NCBI GenBank assembly: GCA_017940105.1
Contig: JAGAZG010000168.1
Coordinates: forward strand, 1 to 64,000
Length of the DNA stretch: 64,000 nt
Reading direction: 5' to 3'
Source: Mailhella sp.
GTDB lineage: Bacteria; Desulfobacterota; Desulfovibrionia; Desulfovibrionales; Desulfovibrionaceae
Below the pieces are notes generated by a model, which was not told the DNA's origin, made no database searches, and saw only the letters and a list, made by a program, of their open reading frames with translations. The translations under genes were made by a program, and so were the position numbers. Position 1 is the first letter of the stretch; the number at the start of each line of letters is the position of its first letter. Below, piece by piece: positions 16,775 to 25,143 of the stretch.

Positions 16775-17025
16775 GAGAGTTGCCGAAAGCCGGAGAAACG
16801 TGGCGGCATTTCAAGAACCACGATTATCGCGTCATTGCCTGTCCTGTATTCCATACGGAGACTGACGAACGCATGATTTGTTATCAGGCTATGTACGGCG
16901 CTGAGGGCATCTATGTACGTCCCCTTGCGATGTTTATGAGCGAGGTTGACCGCAAGAAGTATCCCAATGCGCCACAGAAATACCGTTTCGAGAAAGTGGA
17001 GGCTGATGAACCAAATGGGAATTGA
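16771..17025 (+). CDS. DUF1653 family protein
   Basis: 84 residues: GETWRHFKNHDYRVIACPVF, HTETDERMICYQAMYG and the diagnostic VRPLAMFMSEVDRKKYP ending. A compact all-beta family common in bacteria and phages, without known function. Starts by ATGA overlap at 16771. Confidence 0.88.
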   Translation: MRELPKAGETWRHFKNHDYRVIACPVFHTETDERMICYQAMYGAEGIYVRPLAMFMSEVDRKKYPNAPQKYRFEKVEADEPNGN

Positions 17026-17236
17026 AACTATGATGGCTTTACTGACAGTCATATCATTGCTGGCGGCGGGCACTACATGGGTATTCGCCTGGAAGATAAA
17101 CCATCAGTGGTCTGACTTCATCGACAAGCAAAATGAAGATTGGGCAAAATTATGCACCCGGCTGAATGACGAATGGTTTAAGTTATACCAGACGATTTCA
17201 GAAAAGAATGCAACCGAAAATCGAGAAAGTGAGTGA
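17006..17236 (+). CDS. Small single-pass membrane protein
   Basis: 76 residues: a membrane helix at about residues 9-27 (MMALLTVISLLAAGTTWVFAW) then a charged coiled segment (DFIDKQNEDWAKLCTRLNDE). ATG 17006 is close to a GGAGG; ATG 17015 is the alternative. Resembles small phage proteins of unknown role. Confidence 0.55.
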   Translation: MNQMGIETMMALLTVISLLAAGTTWVFAWKINHQWSDFIDKQNEDWAKLCTRLNDEWFKLYQTISEKNATENRESE

Positions 17237-17242
17237 TTGAGC

Positions 17243-17557
17243 ATGGGGGTAATGAGAGAACGCCCATCAAGACCGAAGACAGATGAATCTGCTGTAAATA
17301 AGCTGTACCCTCAGGACACCGAGCCGAATGAGTATCGCTATACCTCCCCTGCTTGGCTTGATGCCATTGCAGAAGGGCTGACCAAGGGAGCCGTGAAGCA
17401 TCCCGGCGAGACATGGCGACAGATACCTGCTGACGAGCATCTTTCCCGTGCCATGCGGCACATCAACCTGTACCGCATGGGCGACCGCTCCGAGCCTCAT
17501 CTGGTGAACGCCAGTATGAGGTTGATGATGGCGTTTGAGGTCAGCCAGCATGAGTAG
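17243..17557 (+). CDS. dATP/dGTP diphosphohydrolase-like (DUF5664) protein
   Basis: 104 residues with the signature KHPGETWRQIPADEHLSRAM, then RHINLYRMGD and HLVNASMRLMMAFEV. This all-helical motif belongs to the phage dATP/dGTP pyrophosphohydrolase-like domain related to MazG folds. Likely acts on deoxynucleotide pools beside thyX. The start is uncertain: ATG 17243, with ATG 17252 possible. Confidence 0.75.
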   Translation: MGVMRERPSRPKTDESAVNKLYPQDTEPNEYRYTSPAWLDAIAEGLTKGAVKHPGETWRQIPADEHLSRAMRHINLYRMGDRSEPHLVNASMRLMMAFEVSQHE

Positions 17558-17750
17558 ACCAACGCCAAGGCAGCTTGCTTATATCGCCAAAATCGAGGAA
17601 TACCTTGGAATCATGTTCCTGGGCAACACCAAGATGGATGCAACCTCGTGGCTGCACGACTATGCTCCGATTTATGAGCGGGAAATGTGGCTGCGATCAC
17701 TGAACCATGATGCAGAGCTGGAAGCCGCTGATGCCAGAAGGGATTGGTGA
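17550..17750 (+). CDS. Small helical protein
   Basis: 66 residues; begins SRPTPRQLAYIAKIEEYLGI, a short motif like that of DUF3072/Lar-associated small proteins (PTxxQxxYIxxI). Overlaps the previous gene by 8 nt. Function unknown. Confidence 0.55.
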   Translation: MSRPTPRQLAYIAKIEEYLGIMFLGNTKMDATSWLHDYAPIYEREMWLRSLNHDAELEAADARRDW

Positions 17751-17752
17751 GT

Positions 17753-18217
17753 ATGAAGAAAGATGAATTGATGCCCTGCCCGTTATGTGGTAGTCAGCCT
17801 GTCCTTGATGAAGTGAAGCCCCATACGCATTCCGAATGGTTGAAAAAGGAGCTTCCCGACCTGCCGGATTCCCACGGCGAATGTTTCGTGGAATGCTGGA
17901 ACTGCTCATGCGCAGTTGCAGCTCCGACAAAGAAGCAAGCCGTGGCATTGTGGAACAACCGCAAAGGATTCGTGGGCGTGGATGACTTCACCGTGATGAT
18001 ATTCGCTCTGCGGTATGCAGTGAACCGGCTCTCCTATGCGCCTGGGCTGGTTTGCGATTACCTTCGGGACAGGCTCCCGCTCCTGAACAGCAATCAGAAA
18101 GAAATGCTGGTTAAGGAACTGAAGGATAAGCTGAAGTACAGGGAATGCGCTGATGACATCGCAGAGCATTATGTGAAGAAGCTATTAGCGGAGGTGGAGA
18201 AACAGGATGGAAAATAA
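17753..18217 (+). CDS. Lar-like zinc-ribbon protein with helical extension
   Basis: 154 residues. N-terminal zinc ribbon LMPCPLCGSQPVL ... CWNCSCAV ... QAVALWNNRKGF follows the Lar pattern; the C-terminal ~80 residues are helical. It is a second Lar-like protein in the phage (compare 5641-6066). Start ATG 17753 follows the previous stop. Confidence 0.68.
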   Translation: MKKDELMPCPLCGSQPVLDEVKPHTHSEWLKKELPDLPDSHGECFVECWNCSCAVAAPTKKQAVALWNNRKGFVGVDDFTVMIFALRYAVNRLSYAPGLVCDYLRDRLPLLNSNQKEMLVKELKDKLKYRECADDIAEHYVKKLLAEVEKQDGK

Positions 18218-18449
18218 TGTTATTGACCTGACAAAAAAAATGATGGAGGAAAGCAGCTTCGGAATTGTCTCTTGCAAGCACGACAGCGGAATAGCTGTGG
18301 CGGTCAAGGGCAACCCTCCGCAGATTGCTTTCGCGATTGCCTTGCTCATAAAGAATCTGCACGAGGAAGGCAAAGTACCGCTGAAGGAATTCGGCAGCAT
18401 GATAAACGATGCTATGGCCATGATGCTTGAGGAGGGAGTCAAGATATGA
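18207..18449 (+). CDS. Hypothetical protein
   Basis: 80 residues, one alpha/beta unit (GIAVAVKGNPPQIAFAIALL), GGAGG upstream, overlapping both neighbours by a few nt. Not recognised. Confidence 0.55.
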   Translation: MENNVIDLTKKMMEESSFGIVSCKHDSGIAVAVKGNPPQIAFAIALLIKNLHEEGKVPLKEFGSMINDAMAMMLEEGVKI

Positions 18450-18856
18450 AGAAGGTATATATCTGCTCGCGGTATCGCGCTGATGCGAGGCATACGGTTC
18501 AGGAGAATATCGACCGTGCCTATTTCGCCTGTGGGTGGGCGCTCTCGCATGGCTATGCGCCATTTGCCCCACATCTTATCTACCCCCACTGCCTTGATGA
18601 CAACGACCCTGATGAAAGGAAGCTGGGCATTGAGGCGGGGCTTGCGTTCCTGGCCGATTGCGATGAAGTCTGGCAATGGGGAGCCACGGTGTCAGAGGGC
18701 ATGGCAAAAGAGCTTGCCATGGCAAAGACGTGGAACATCCCCATCAAGGTATTCAATAGCATCGGCATTCCGAAAGACCGCTGGAATCGGGAGGAAGAAG
18801 AATGCAGCATGACCGCAAAATCATTTTATCCGTCGGCAGCAATCGCCGGAGCGTAA
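18446..18856 (+). CDS. DUF4406/nucleoside 2-deoxyribosyltransferase-like protein
   Basis: 136 residues. KKVYICSRYRADARHTVQEN, AYFACGWALSHGYAPFAPHL and DCDEVWQWG...SEGMAKELAMA fit the Rossmann-like family of nucleoside 2-deoxyribosyltransferases and DUF4406. Those enzymes exchange or cleave bases on deoxyribonucleosides or tRNA-like substrates. The last ~18 codons overlap the start of the primase gene by 55 nt, an unusually long overlap. Belongs to the nucleotide-metabolism set. Confidence 0.8.
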   Translation: MKKVYICSRYRADARHTVQENIDRAYFACGWALSHGYAPFAPHLIYPHCLDDNDPDERKLGIEAGLAFLADCDEVWQWGATVSEGMAKELAMAKTWNIPIKVFNSIGIPKDRWNREEEECSMTAKSFYPSAAIAGA

Positions 18857-21213
18857 GCTGGCAGCCGCAGACCATGATGCTGTCGGAGTTCTATGAAAAG
18901 CTCCGTATTCCCAGCCGTTCCACGGAGACGATGGCTGAGTACCTTGCCCTGAAAAAGTCCGAGCAGGACGACAAGAAGGACATTGGCGGGTTCGTGGCGG
19001 GCAGCCTCTCCGGCGCCCGCCGCAAAGCCGGGGCGGTTACGGGGCGTGACCTCATCACGCTGGACTTCGACAACATCCCGCCGGGAGGCACGGAGGATGT
19101 GCTGCGTCGTGTGGAGGGACTTGGGTGCGGGTACTGCATCTACTCCACACGCAAGCACTCCCCCACCACTCCCCGGCTCCGCATCCTGCTGCCATTCGAC
19201 CGTTCAGCATCGGCGGACGAGTACGAGCCAGCCGCCCGCTACATGGCGGCGGCCATTGGCATGGAGTTTGCCGACCCGACCACGTTCGAGGCATCACGCC
19301 TGATGTACTGGCCAAGCTGCTGCGCGGACGGCGAATACGTCTTCACTTATGAGGATAAGCCCATGCTGTCTGTGGACGGTCTTCTCGATGCCGTCACGGA
19401 GAAGTACGGCGACTGGAAGGACGTGACGAACTGGCCACAGGTTCCCGGCTCGGAAAACGCCTATCGCAAGCTCGCGACAAAGCAATCAGATCCCGTGACA
19501 AAGGCTGGCATCATCGGGGCGTTCTGCCGGACTTATGACATCTACACCGCAATGGAATCATTTCTCCCCGGCATCTATGCACCGGTGGACAATATGCCTG
19601 GACGGTATACCTATCTCGGCGGCAGTACCACGGGCGGGGCCGTTATTTATGACAATGGACTGTTCCTTTACTCGCACCACTCCACTGACCCTTGCAGCGG
19701 AAGGCTGGTCAATGCGTTCGACCTCGTGAGGCTTCACAAGTTCGGGGACGCAGATGATGATGCCGGGGCAAACACCCCGGCGAACCGCCTCCCATCCTAT
19801 CAGATGATGTGCGAGCTTGCCGTTGCGGATGCCAAGGTATCGAGGCAGCTTGCCAAGGAACGGGCAGAATCAGCAGTCAGCGACTTCGGCCAGCTTGCCA
19901 CCCACGAGGATGACGAAGGCAGCCTGGACTGGACAACGGAGCTGGAACTGAACAGCCAGACCGGAGCCATCAAGGCGACCATCGACAACATTTGGCTGAT
20001 ACTGGAAAACGACCCGAACCTGCGTGGCAAGTTCGCATTGAACGAGTTCGCAGGGCGCGGGGAAATCCTCGGCGAATTGCCGTGGAGTCCATTTGCGGGC
20101 CGCAGGGCGTGGGCTGACAATGACAATCAGGGCCTGTACTGGTATTTCGAGAAGGTTTATAAGATTACAGGCAACGGGAAGATTGACGGCGCCCTGTCGC
20201 TCCACAGTGAGAAGCATAAGTTCAACGACGTAAAGAACTATCTCGGCGGGCTGCAATGGGATGGCGTTCCGAGGCTGGACACGCTTTTGGTGGATTACCT
20301 CGGCGCGGCGAACAGCAACTACGTGCGGGCCGTTACACGAAAGGCGTTCACGGCGGCAGTAGCACGGGCCATGACCCCCGGCTGCAAGTATGACACGATG
20401 CTGATTCTTTCTGGGCCGCAGGGCCTCGGCAAGTCCACGTTCCTTGACCGCATGAGCCGTGGGTGGTTCAACGATGGCATCCGCACCTTTGAGGGCAAGG
20501 AAGCCAGCGAGCTGTTGCAGGGTGTATGGCTCATTGAGATACAGGAACTGGATGCTTTCCGCAAGACGGATGTGTCCCGTATCAAGCAGTTCCTGAGCCT
20601 TCGGTATGACCGCTTCAGGGCTGCCTATGGGCGGCACGTCAAGGACATCCCCAGGTGCTGCGTGTTTTTCGGAACGACGAACACAACCGAGTTCCTGCGG
20701 GACAGGACAGGCAATCGTCGGTTCTGGCCCGTGGATGTCGGGGTATTCCAGCGGAAGAAGGACATCTGGAAACAGCTCAATCAGGAAATCGACCAGATTT
20801 GGGCAGAGGCGGTCATGCGGTGGCGCATCGGCGAAAGCCTCCACCTTATCGGCGATGTGGAAAATGAAGCAAGGGTCGTGCAGGAAGAACACAGAGAAGC
20901 CGGAAACCTCGAAGGACTGATAGCGCAGTACCTTGAAAGGCCGGTGCCAGAAGACTGGCAGAAATGGTCTTTGGAAAAGCGCAAAATGTTCCTGAACGGT
21001 GAAGGAACCGCAGAAAACCTCGTTCCCCGTGACAGGGTATGTGCCTTGGAGATATGGTGCGAGGTACTGAACGGCCAGATGAAAGACCTGTCGTACACAA
21101 CGACCACAGAGATAAACGACATTTTAAGGTCGATGCCAATGTGGGAAAAGACGTCGAATGGACTGCGGTTTGGATACTGCGGATACCAGCGGGGATTTCG
21201 CAGAAAGCATTGA
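18802..21213 (+). CDS. VapE-type primase-helicase (virulence-associated E family)
   Basis: 803 residues. N-terminal archaeo-eukaryotic primase-like part: GAVTGRDLITLDFDNI with the DFD metal-binding pair at 88-90 and CIYSTRKHSPTTPRLRILLP near 120. C-terminal helicase part: LILSGPQGLGKSTFLDRM Walker A near 535-552, WLIEIQELDAFRKTD Walker B and FFGTTNTTEFLRDRTGNRRF. Primes and unwinds at the phage origin. Followed by the AT-rich element S1, a good place for an origin. Confidence 0.93.
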   Translation: MQHDRKIILSVGSNRRSVSWQPQTMMLSEFYEKLRIPSRSTETMAEYLALKKSEQDDKKDIGGFVAGSLSGARRKAGAVTGRDLITLDFDNIPPGGTEDVLRRVEGLGCGYCIYSTRKHSPTTPRLRILLPFDRSASADEYEPAARYMAAAIGMEFADPTTFEASRLMYWPSCCADGEYVFTYEDKPMLSVDGLLDAVTEKYGDWKDVTNWPQVPGSENAYRKLATKQSDPVTKAGIIGAFCRTYDIYTAMESFLPGIYAPVDNMPGRYTYLGGSTTGGAVIYDNGLFLYSHHSTDPCSGRLVNAFDLVRLHKFGDADDDAGANTPANRLPSYQMMCELAVADAKVSRQLAKERAESAVSDFGQLATHEDDEGSLDWTTELELNSQTGAIKATIDNIWLILENDPNLRGKFALNEFAGRGEILGELPWSPFAGRRAWADNDNQGLYWYFEKVYKITGNGKIDGALSLHSEKHKFNDVKNYLGGLQWDGVPRLDTLLVDYLGAANSNYVRAVTRKAFTAAVARAMTPGCKYDTMLILSGPQGLGKSTFLDRMSRGWFNDGIRTFEGKEASELLQGVWLIEIQELDAFRKTDVSRIKQFLSLRYDRFRAAYGRHVKDIPRCCVFFGTTNTTEFLRDRTGNRRFWPVDVGVFQRKKDIWKQLNQEIDQIWAEAVMRWRIGESLHLIGDVENEARVVQEEHREAGNLEGLIAQYLERPVPEDWQKWSLEKRKMFLNGEGTAENLVPRDRVCALEIWCEVLNGQMKDLSYTTTTEINDILRSMPMWEKTSNGLRFGYCGYQRGFRRKH

Positions 21214-21252
21214 CGAGATGTTTCCAAAGGGGCGAAACTTCGACTTTGCAGA

Positions 21253-21513
21253 ACAATTTAGGCACGAAAGTCTAAGTTTAGGCACGAAATTCAACCCATT
21301 GTTTCGGGCTAGTTTGTTATCAAGTTTCAGGGCTTGTTTCGGGGTTGTTTCGGCGTGAAGCCTTGATATATCTATACTTATAGTTATATTGAAACATTGA
21401 AACATTTAATCTTAATAGAATAGAAGAATAGGTGTTTTAGAGAATATAGGTAAATAATGTATATGCCTAATGTACCTAATATACCTATATTGAGTAATAT
21501 AAGGATTTGGAGG
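21253..21513 (+). repeat. AT-rich non-coding element S1, origin candidate
   Basis: Shares ordered blocks with S2 (50011-50298, other strand): TTTAGGCACGAAATTCAA, a run of TTGTTTCGGG-like direct repeats (about four, 21300-21350), CCTTGATATATC, TTGAAACATTTAATCTTAAT plus AGAATAGAA, then TAGGTAAAT and ATATGCCTAATGTACCTAAT. Short repeats followed by AT-rich DNA right after the primase-helicase gene is the classical layout of a replication origin. No coding frame fits. Confidence 0.7.
21363..21390 (+). promoter_or_regulatory. Possible promoter inside S1
   Basis: TTGATA, 16 nt, TATATT. The same TTGATA block is in S2, where the -10 equivalent is weaker (TATATG, 17 nt). It would serve the HTH gene at 21526. 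Confidence 0.4.
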
Positions 21514-21525
21514 TGCTGTTTCGCC

Positions 21526-21732
21526 ATGATTCCGGTTGAAAAATACGTCGCTGAGGCCGACAAAATCGAGTGGCTTGAAGGGCTGCTGAAGTCGCACGGC
21601 TCGATGCTGCGCGAGACGATTTTCGAGGAGGGTGCGAAGTTGGGCTTTTCGCGGCAGAGCATAAAAAACGCCCGCCGCTTCGAGGGGTCACGCATCGTGG
21701 CCCGTGAGGGCTTTTGGATTTGGCGAGGTTAG
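21526..21732 (+). CDS. Small HTH protein
   Basis: 68 residues from ATG 21526 (GGAGG 12 nt upstream). The C-terminal half, LRETIFEEGAKLGFSRQSIK then ARRFEGSRIVAREGFWIWRG, resembles the winged-helix tail found at the end of phage and plasmid primases. It may be a DNA-binding helper of replication. Sits directly after S1. Confidence 0.6.
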   Translation: MIPVEKYVAEADKIEWLEGLLKSHGSMLRETIFEEGAKLGFSRQSIKNARRFEGSRIVAREGFWIWRG

Positions 21733-21735
21733 GCT

Positions 21736-22059
21736 ATGCTTGAGAAACAGATTGAACGTCGCCTGGTCGATGGCGTGAAGAAGCTCGGCGGGATGTGCAT
21801 GAAATTCGTCAGCCCCGGTACGCCGGGTGTCCCTGACCGAATCATCGTGACCGCCACGGGCAGAGTGATTTTTGCGGAACTGAAGACCGAGACTGGCCGC
21901 CTGACGAAATTGCAGCGGCACACGGTCGAGCAGTTGAAGAAACGCGGGGCTGACGTGAGGGTTGTCAAAGGCTCTGATGAGGTCAAAGCCCTGCTGGCTG
22001 AGATTGAGAACGATGATTGCATACGGAGACTGAAGGCGGTGATGGACAATGAAATTTAA
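21736..22059 (+). CDS. VRR-NUC domain nuclease
   Basis: 107 residues, the full small-phage form: KLGGMCMKFVSPGTPGVPDR, IVTATGRVIFAELKTE (catalytic D and ExK) and LTKLQRHTVEQLKKRGADVR. Virus-type replication-repair nucleases cut structured DNA. Adjacent to the SNF2-like helicase, the usual pairing. Confidence 0.93.
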   Translation: MLEKQIERRLVDGVKKLGGMCMKFVSPGTPGVPDRIIVTATGRVIFAELKTETGRLTKLQRHTVEQLKKRGADVRVVKGSDEVKALLAEIENDDCIRRLKAVMDNEI

Positions 22060-23428
22060 GCCGTACCCCTACCAGCAGTTCTGCATCGACTATGTGATCC
22101 GCAATGTTGCTGTTGGTTTGCTGCTGGATATGGGATTGGGCAAGACGGTCATCACGCTGACCGCCCTCCATGACCTCCGTTACAATCGGTGGGAGGTATC
22201 GAAGCCGCTCATCATAGCACCGAAGAAAGTGGCCGAGGCCACCTGGACAGCTGAGGCTAAGAAATGGGAGCACCTGCGGATGATGCGGGTTGTTCCCGTC
22301 CTTGGCACGGTGAGCCAGCGATTGAAAGCCCTTGCCACTCCCGCCGATGTATATGTCATCAATCGCGAAAATACGCAGTGGCTGGTCGAGCATTTCAAGA
22401 ACTCATGGCCCTTTGACATGGTGGTGCTGGATGAAAGCTCGTCTTTCAAGAACAGCCAGAGCAAGCGGTTCAAGGCGCTCCGCCTTGTCCGCTCCCGCAT
22501 CCGGCGCATCGTGGAACTGACGGGTACGCCAGCAAGCAATGGACTGGAAGACCTGTGGGCGCAGATTTTTCTGCTGGACGGGGGTCAGCGGCTCGGCAAG
22601 ACTCTTGGTGCTTACCGCGACAGGTACTTCGTCCCCGGCAGGAGAAACCAGACGACGATATTCAATTATGAGCCGAAGGACGGCAGCTTCGAGATGATTA
22701 AGCGGGCCATCAGCGACATCTGCATCAGCATGAAGGCCAGCGACTACATCAGCTTGCCGGACATCGTTTACAACGAGGTTCCCGTGGCTCTCGATGCCAA
22801 GGCGAAGAAAGCCTATGAGCAGTTGGAGCGTGAGCTGCTTTTGGAAGTGAACGACGAGACGATTACCGCTGGCAGTGCTGGCGTCCTGACTGGCAAGCTG
22901 TTGCAGCTTTGCAACGGTGCTGTTTACAGCGAGGATAGGAACGTCGTGCCAGTCCATGACTGCAAGTTGGATGCCTTCATGGAACTGGTCGAGCAGTTGA
23001 ACGGGCAGCACGCTCTCGTGTTCTACGACTTCAAGCATGACCGTGACCGGCTGCTTGATGCGCTGGCAAAGACGAAGCTGCGGGTCAGGGTCTACTCGCA
23101 AGCGCAGGACGAGGCAGACTGGAATGCCGGGTTAATCGACATCCTTCTCGCCCACCCTGCCAGTTGCGGTTATGGCTTGAATTTGCAGCAGGGAGGCCAT
23201 CATGCCGTTTGGTTTGGGTTGACTTGGAGCCTTGAGCAGTATGAGCAAGCAAACAAGCGTCTGCACCGTCAAGGGCAGGAGCATCCAGTGGTCGTTCATC
23301 ATCTAGTCGTGCAGGGCGGGATGGATGAATCTGTCATGGAGGCTCTGAAGAACAAGGGAGATATGCAGGAAGCCCTGCTTGCCGCCCTCAAAGCCCGCAT
23401 AAGCAGATTGTGCAGTAAATGCAGGTAG
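22049..23428 (+). CDS. SNF2-family DEAD/DEAH-type helicase
   Basis: 459 residues. Q-region PYPYQQFCIDYV, Walker A LLLDMGLGKTVITL (27-33), motif Ia LIIAPKKVAEATW, DEAH-like MVVLDESSSFKN near 124-135, motif III ELTGTPASNG, and C-terminal motifs V/VI YGLNLQQGGHH ... QANKRLHRQGQ. Overlaps the nuclease gene by 11 nt. The last residues are Cys-containing (RLCSKCR). Confidence 0.93.
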   Translation: MKFKPYPYQQFCIDYVIRNVAVGLLLDMGLGKTVITLTALHDLRYNRWEVSKPLIIAPKKVAEATWTAEAKKWEHLRMMRVVPVLGTVSQRLKALATPADVYVINRENTQWLVEHFKNSWPFDMVVLDESSSFKNSQSKRFKALRLVRSRIRRIVELTGTPASNGLEDLWAQIFLLDGGQRLGKTLGAYRDRYFVPGRRNQTTIFNYEPKDGSFEMIKRAISDICISMKASDYISLPDIVYNEVPVALDAKAKKAYEQLERELLLEVNDETITAGSAGVLTGKLLQLCNGAVYSEDRNVVPVHDCKLDAFMELVEQLNGQHALVFYDFKHDRDRLLDALAKTKLRVRVYSQAQDEADWNAGLIDILLAHPASCGYGLNLQQGGHHAVWFGLTWSLEQYEQANKRLHRQGQEHPVVVHHLVVQGGMDESVMEALKNKGDMQEALLAALKARISRLCSKCR

Positions 23429-23443
23429 AAAAGGAGGATGCCC

Positions 23444-23920
23444 ATGCAGAAGGAAGAAATTGCTGAAATAGCCCGTATTGCGGCGGTTGAGGCGTTGGCC
23501 AAGCGGGATAGCATCGTCAAGGAGGAGCTTGATGCCAGATACCATGATGTGAAGCTCTTGATGAAGAATTACCGCAAGCTGAAAGCCCACTATGCGCACG
23601 TCTCGCCGGAAGCGTTGGAGGTCAACGCCATCTGCTCGTTGAAGCGGAAGACTGGCTTGATGATGAGCCATGTGGACAGGATGCTGTCAGCATACAAGGC
23701 CCTTTGCGAGAGTGCCGTGGAACGTCACGAGGCGATGCGATGGGATGCTTTGTATATGCGGTATATTTCTGACGAGCGGCTGACCATTGACGACATCGCC
23801 GCCCGCCTGGGCGACGTTGACCGCCGCACGTTCTATCGGTATATTGACAGGGCTTTCGAGGATATGGCGGTGCTGCTGTTCGGCATCGAAGCCATCGGGA
23901 CTTGGAAGCCGAAGAAATAG
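23444..23920 (+). CDS. ArpU-type late transcription regulator
   Basis: 158 residues from ATG 23444, which is 6-7 nt after AGGAGG. Helical; C-terminal sigma-like HTH with LTIDDIAARLGDVDRRTFYR and YIDRAFEDMAVLLFG. ArpU/RinA-like proteins end the early operon of Firmicute phages and switch on the late (terminase-to-lysis) operon. Its position as the last gene of the replication operon supports that role. Confidence 0.78.
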   Translation: MQKEEIAEIARIAAVEALAKRDSIVKEELDARYHDVKLLMKNYRKLKAHYAHVSPEALEVNAICSLKRKTGLMMSHVDRMLSAYKALCESAVERHEAMRWDALYMRYISDERLTIDDIAARLGDVDRRTFYRYIDRAFEDMAVLLFGIEAIGTWKPKK

Positions 23921-23921
23921 T

Positions 23922-23954
23922 TGCCGGGGGCTTTTCAGCCCTCGGCATTTTTCT
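23922..23954 (+). terminator. Intrinsic terminator of the replication operon
   Basis: Ten-pair stem GCCGGGGGCT/AGCCCTCGGC with loop TTTC followed by ATTTTT, 2 nt after the ArpU-type stop. Confidence 0.8.
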
Positions 23955-23960
23955 GCTTTC

Positions 23961-24163
23961 GTGTGCTTTCCCGGTGAACATAGCCGCCCTCTCCTTGCTT
24001 TTCCGAAGCCCGCAATCCCTTACCACACAAAGGCTCAGAGAATATCGCTCCTACGGCGCAAAAATAATTTTCGTATATTCTTCTTTAGGCTATCGCAGGA
24101 AAACTGACCAGAGGGAAACCAGAAGGCATACAGAGAGCAGAAAATTTCGGCCCGTGGACATTC
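23961..24163 (+). repeat. ~200-bp non-coding operon-end repeat, copy R1
   Basis: Plus-strand copy of the element also at 2842-3043 and 30012-30212. Blocks in order: GTGTGCTTTCCCGGTGAAC, CCCGCAATCCCTTACCACAC, AAAGGCTCAGAGAATATCG, TACGGCGCAAAAATAATTTT, CGTATATTCTTCTTTAGGC, then CCAGA-type short repeats and GCCCGTGGACATT. Lies between the operon terminator and an accessory promoter. Closest to R3. Confidence 0.85.
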
Positions 24164-24205
24164 CGACTTTCAGTAGAATTCTTGGAAAATAATTCGTAAA
24201 CATGA

Positions 24206-24233
24206 TTGACTTATACGGTTAGCGTGTTAAGAT
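24206..24233 (+). promoter_or_regulatory. Repeated accessory promoter, copy 3
   Basis: TTGACT, 16 nt, TAAGAT, with upstream A/T tract (AATTCTTGGAAAATAATTCG). The leader (GATGAAGACAAGATAAATCA...GAACGAAAGGGG) is shared with copies 4 and 5. Confidence 0.85.
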
Positions 24234-24284
24234 GAAGACAAGATAAATCATAACACCTGAACAGAACGAAAGGGGTTGGACGAC

Positions 24285-24473
24285 ATGACGAAGCGGGAAA
24301 GATTTGCGAAAGCACTGTGGGAAACCTTCAGGTATGAGCTGCGCAAGGATGACAATATAAGATTTGTTCGCGGGTATGCTGATGAGAATATAGCTGATGT
24401 GGTTATCACACGGGCGGACGGATGCAAGGCAACCGTGGATGCTTATGACATCCAGCTTGGCTGCTTCCAGTGA
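24285..24473 (+). CDS. Small accessory protein
   Basis: 62 residues, basic helical N terminus (TKRERFAKALWETFRYELRK) and a small beta C terminus (ADVVITRADGCKATVDAYDI). ATG 24285 is chosen by analogy with the matching leaders of the sister cassettes. A hammerhead-like RNA begins 6 nt after its stop. Function unknown. Confidence 0.6.
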   Translation: MTKRERFAKALWETFRYELRKDDNIRFVRGYADENIADVVITRADGCKATVDAYDIQLGCFQ

Positions 24474-24478
24474 TGAAA

Positions 24479-24540
24479 GCCGAAACCAGCCGAAAGGCTG
24501 GTCAGCCGGAATTGACCTACCGGCTCTGATGTTGGCAGGT
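24479..24540 (+). ncRNA. Type II hammerhead-like RNA, core variant (HHR-A)
   Basis: Same fold as HHR-B: GCC-GAAA, stem III ACCAGCC/GGCTGGT, C17 at 24503, stem I AGCCGG/CCGGCT, tail GGC and AGGT for stem II and pseudoknot. The catalytic segment reads CTGATGT, so the A that should be position 9 is U. This copy is probably weak or inactive, or uses a shifted register. Confidence 0.7.
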
Positions 24541-24559
24541 TGATAGCAGAAAGGGGCAG

Positions 24560-24859
24560 ATGAAAATGTTCGTAAATACGTTTTTCCGTGTGGAGCCATC
24601 GTACAACAGGAAGGGCGAGCTGGTGACGACGAAGGTGCATGGCTATGACTTGTCGGCAAGTGGTGTGAGGATGCTTGACCTTGACGGCTACGCCCCGATT
24701 TTGGAAAAGTTCGGCGGCTGGTTCAACAAGAAGTCCCGCTGCATTTCCATTCCCGCAGAGGTGTCCCGCCTGGAACTCGCAAACTGGCTGGAATTCTACT
24801 ATGGCGGCGAGGGCGATAATCCGAATGGCCAGCTGAATGCAGTGTATGTTGGAATTTAA
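24560..24859 (+). CDS. Small accessory protein
   Basis: 99 residues, mixed alpha/beta, Gly-rich end (YYGGEGDNPNGQLNAVYVGI). ATG 24560 or 24566 (the second is better spaced from AAGGGG). Shares a transcript with 24285-24473, separated by HHR-A. Not recognised. Confidence 0.55.
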   Translation: MKMFVNTFFRVEPSYNRKGELVTTKVHGYDLSASGVRMLDLDGYAPILEKFGGWFNKKSRCISIPAEVSRLELANWLEFYYGGEGDNPNGQLNAVYVGI

Positions 24860-24892
24860 GTAGAATTTCTTGAAAAATTTTCGTAAACATGA

Positions 24893-24920
24893 TTGACTTA
24901 TACGGTTAGCGTGTTAAGAT
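24893..24920 (+). promoter_or_regulatory. Repeated accessory promoter, copy 4
   Basis: TTGACT, 16 nt, TAAGAT; nearly identical over about 70 nt to copy 3. Confidence 0.85.
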
Positions 24921-24972
24921 GAAGACAAGATAAATCACAACCACCTGAACGGAACGAAGGGAGACGATTGAG

Positions 24973-25143
24973 ATGTCGGCAAACATGAAGCAGTTCGTAG
25001 AGTATTGTGAAGCGTATGATCAGACTGGAAGCAAGAAATTTCGGGATGAGGCTATTCGGATTTACTGGATGCTGACGGGTACGACGCTCGCAGCAGATGA
25101 ATTCGAGGACAGGTACTTGGATTTGATGCACGAAAATTGGTAA
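24973..25143 (+). CDS. 56-residue accessory protein
   Basis: ATG 24973 to TAA 25143, acidic helical (KQFVEYCEAYDQTGSKKFRD ... EDRYLDLMHENW). GAAGGGAG lies upstream in the shared cassette leader. HHR-B starts on the next base after its stop. Function unknown. Confidence 0.6.
   Translation: MSANMKQFVEYCEAYDQTGSKKFRDEAIRIYWMLTGTTLAADEFEDRYLDLMHENW

Noticed and set aside
19870..20892. 340-codon minus-strand frame
   Set aside because: Antisense of the VapE gene.
24479..24540. Riboswitch reading of the GCCGAAACC...AGGT element
   Set aside because: Copies lie behind stop codons with different downstream genes, and the ordered GAAA / C17 / CUGANGA core with stems III and I fits a hammerhead better than any riboswitch I know.
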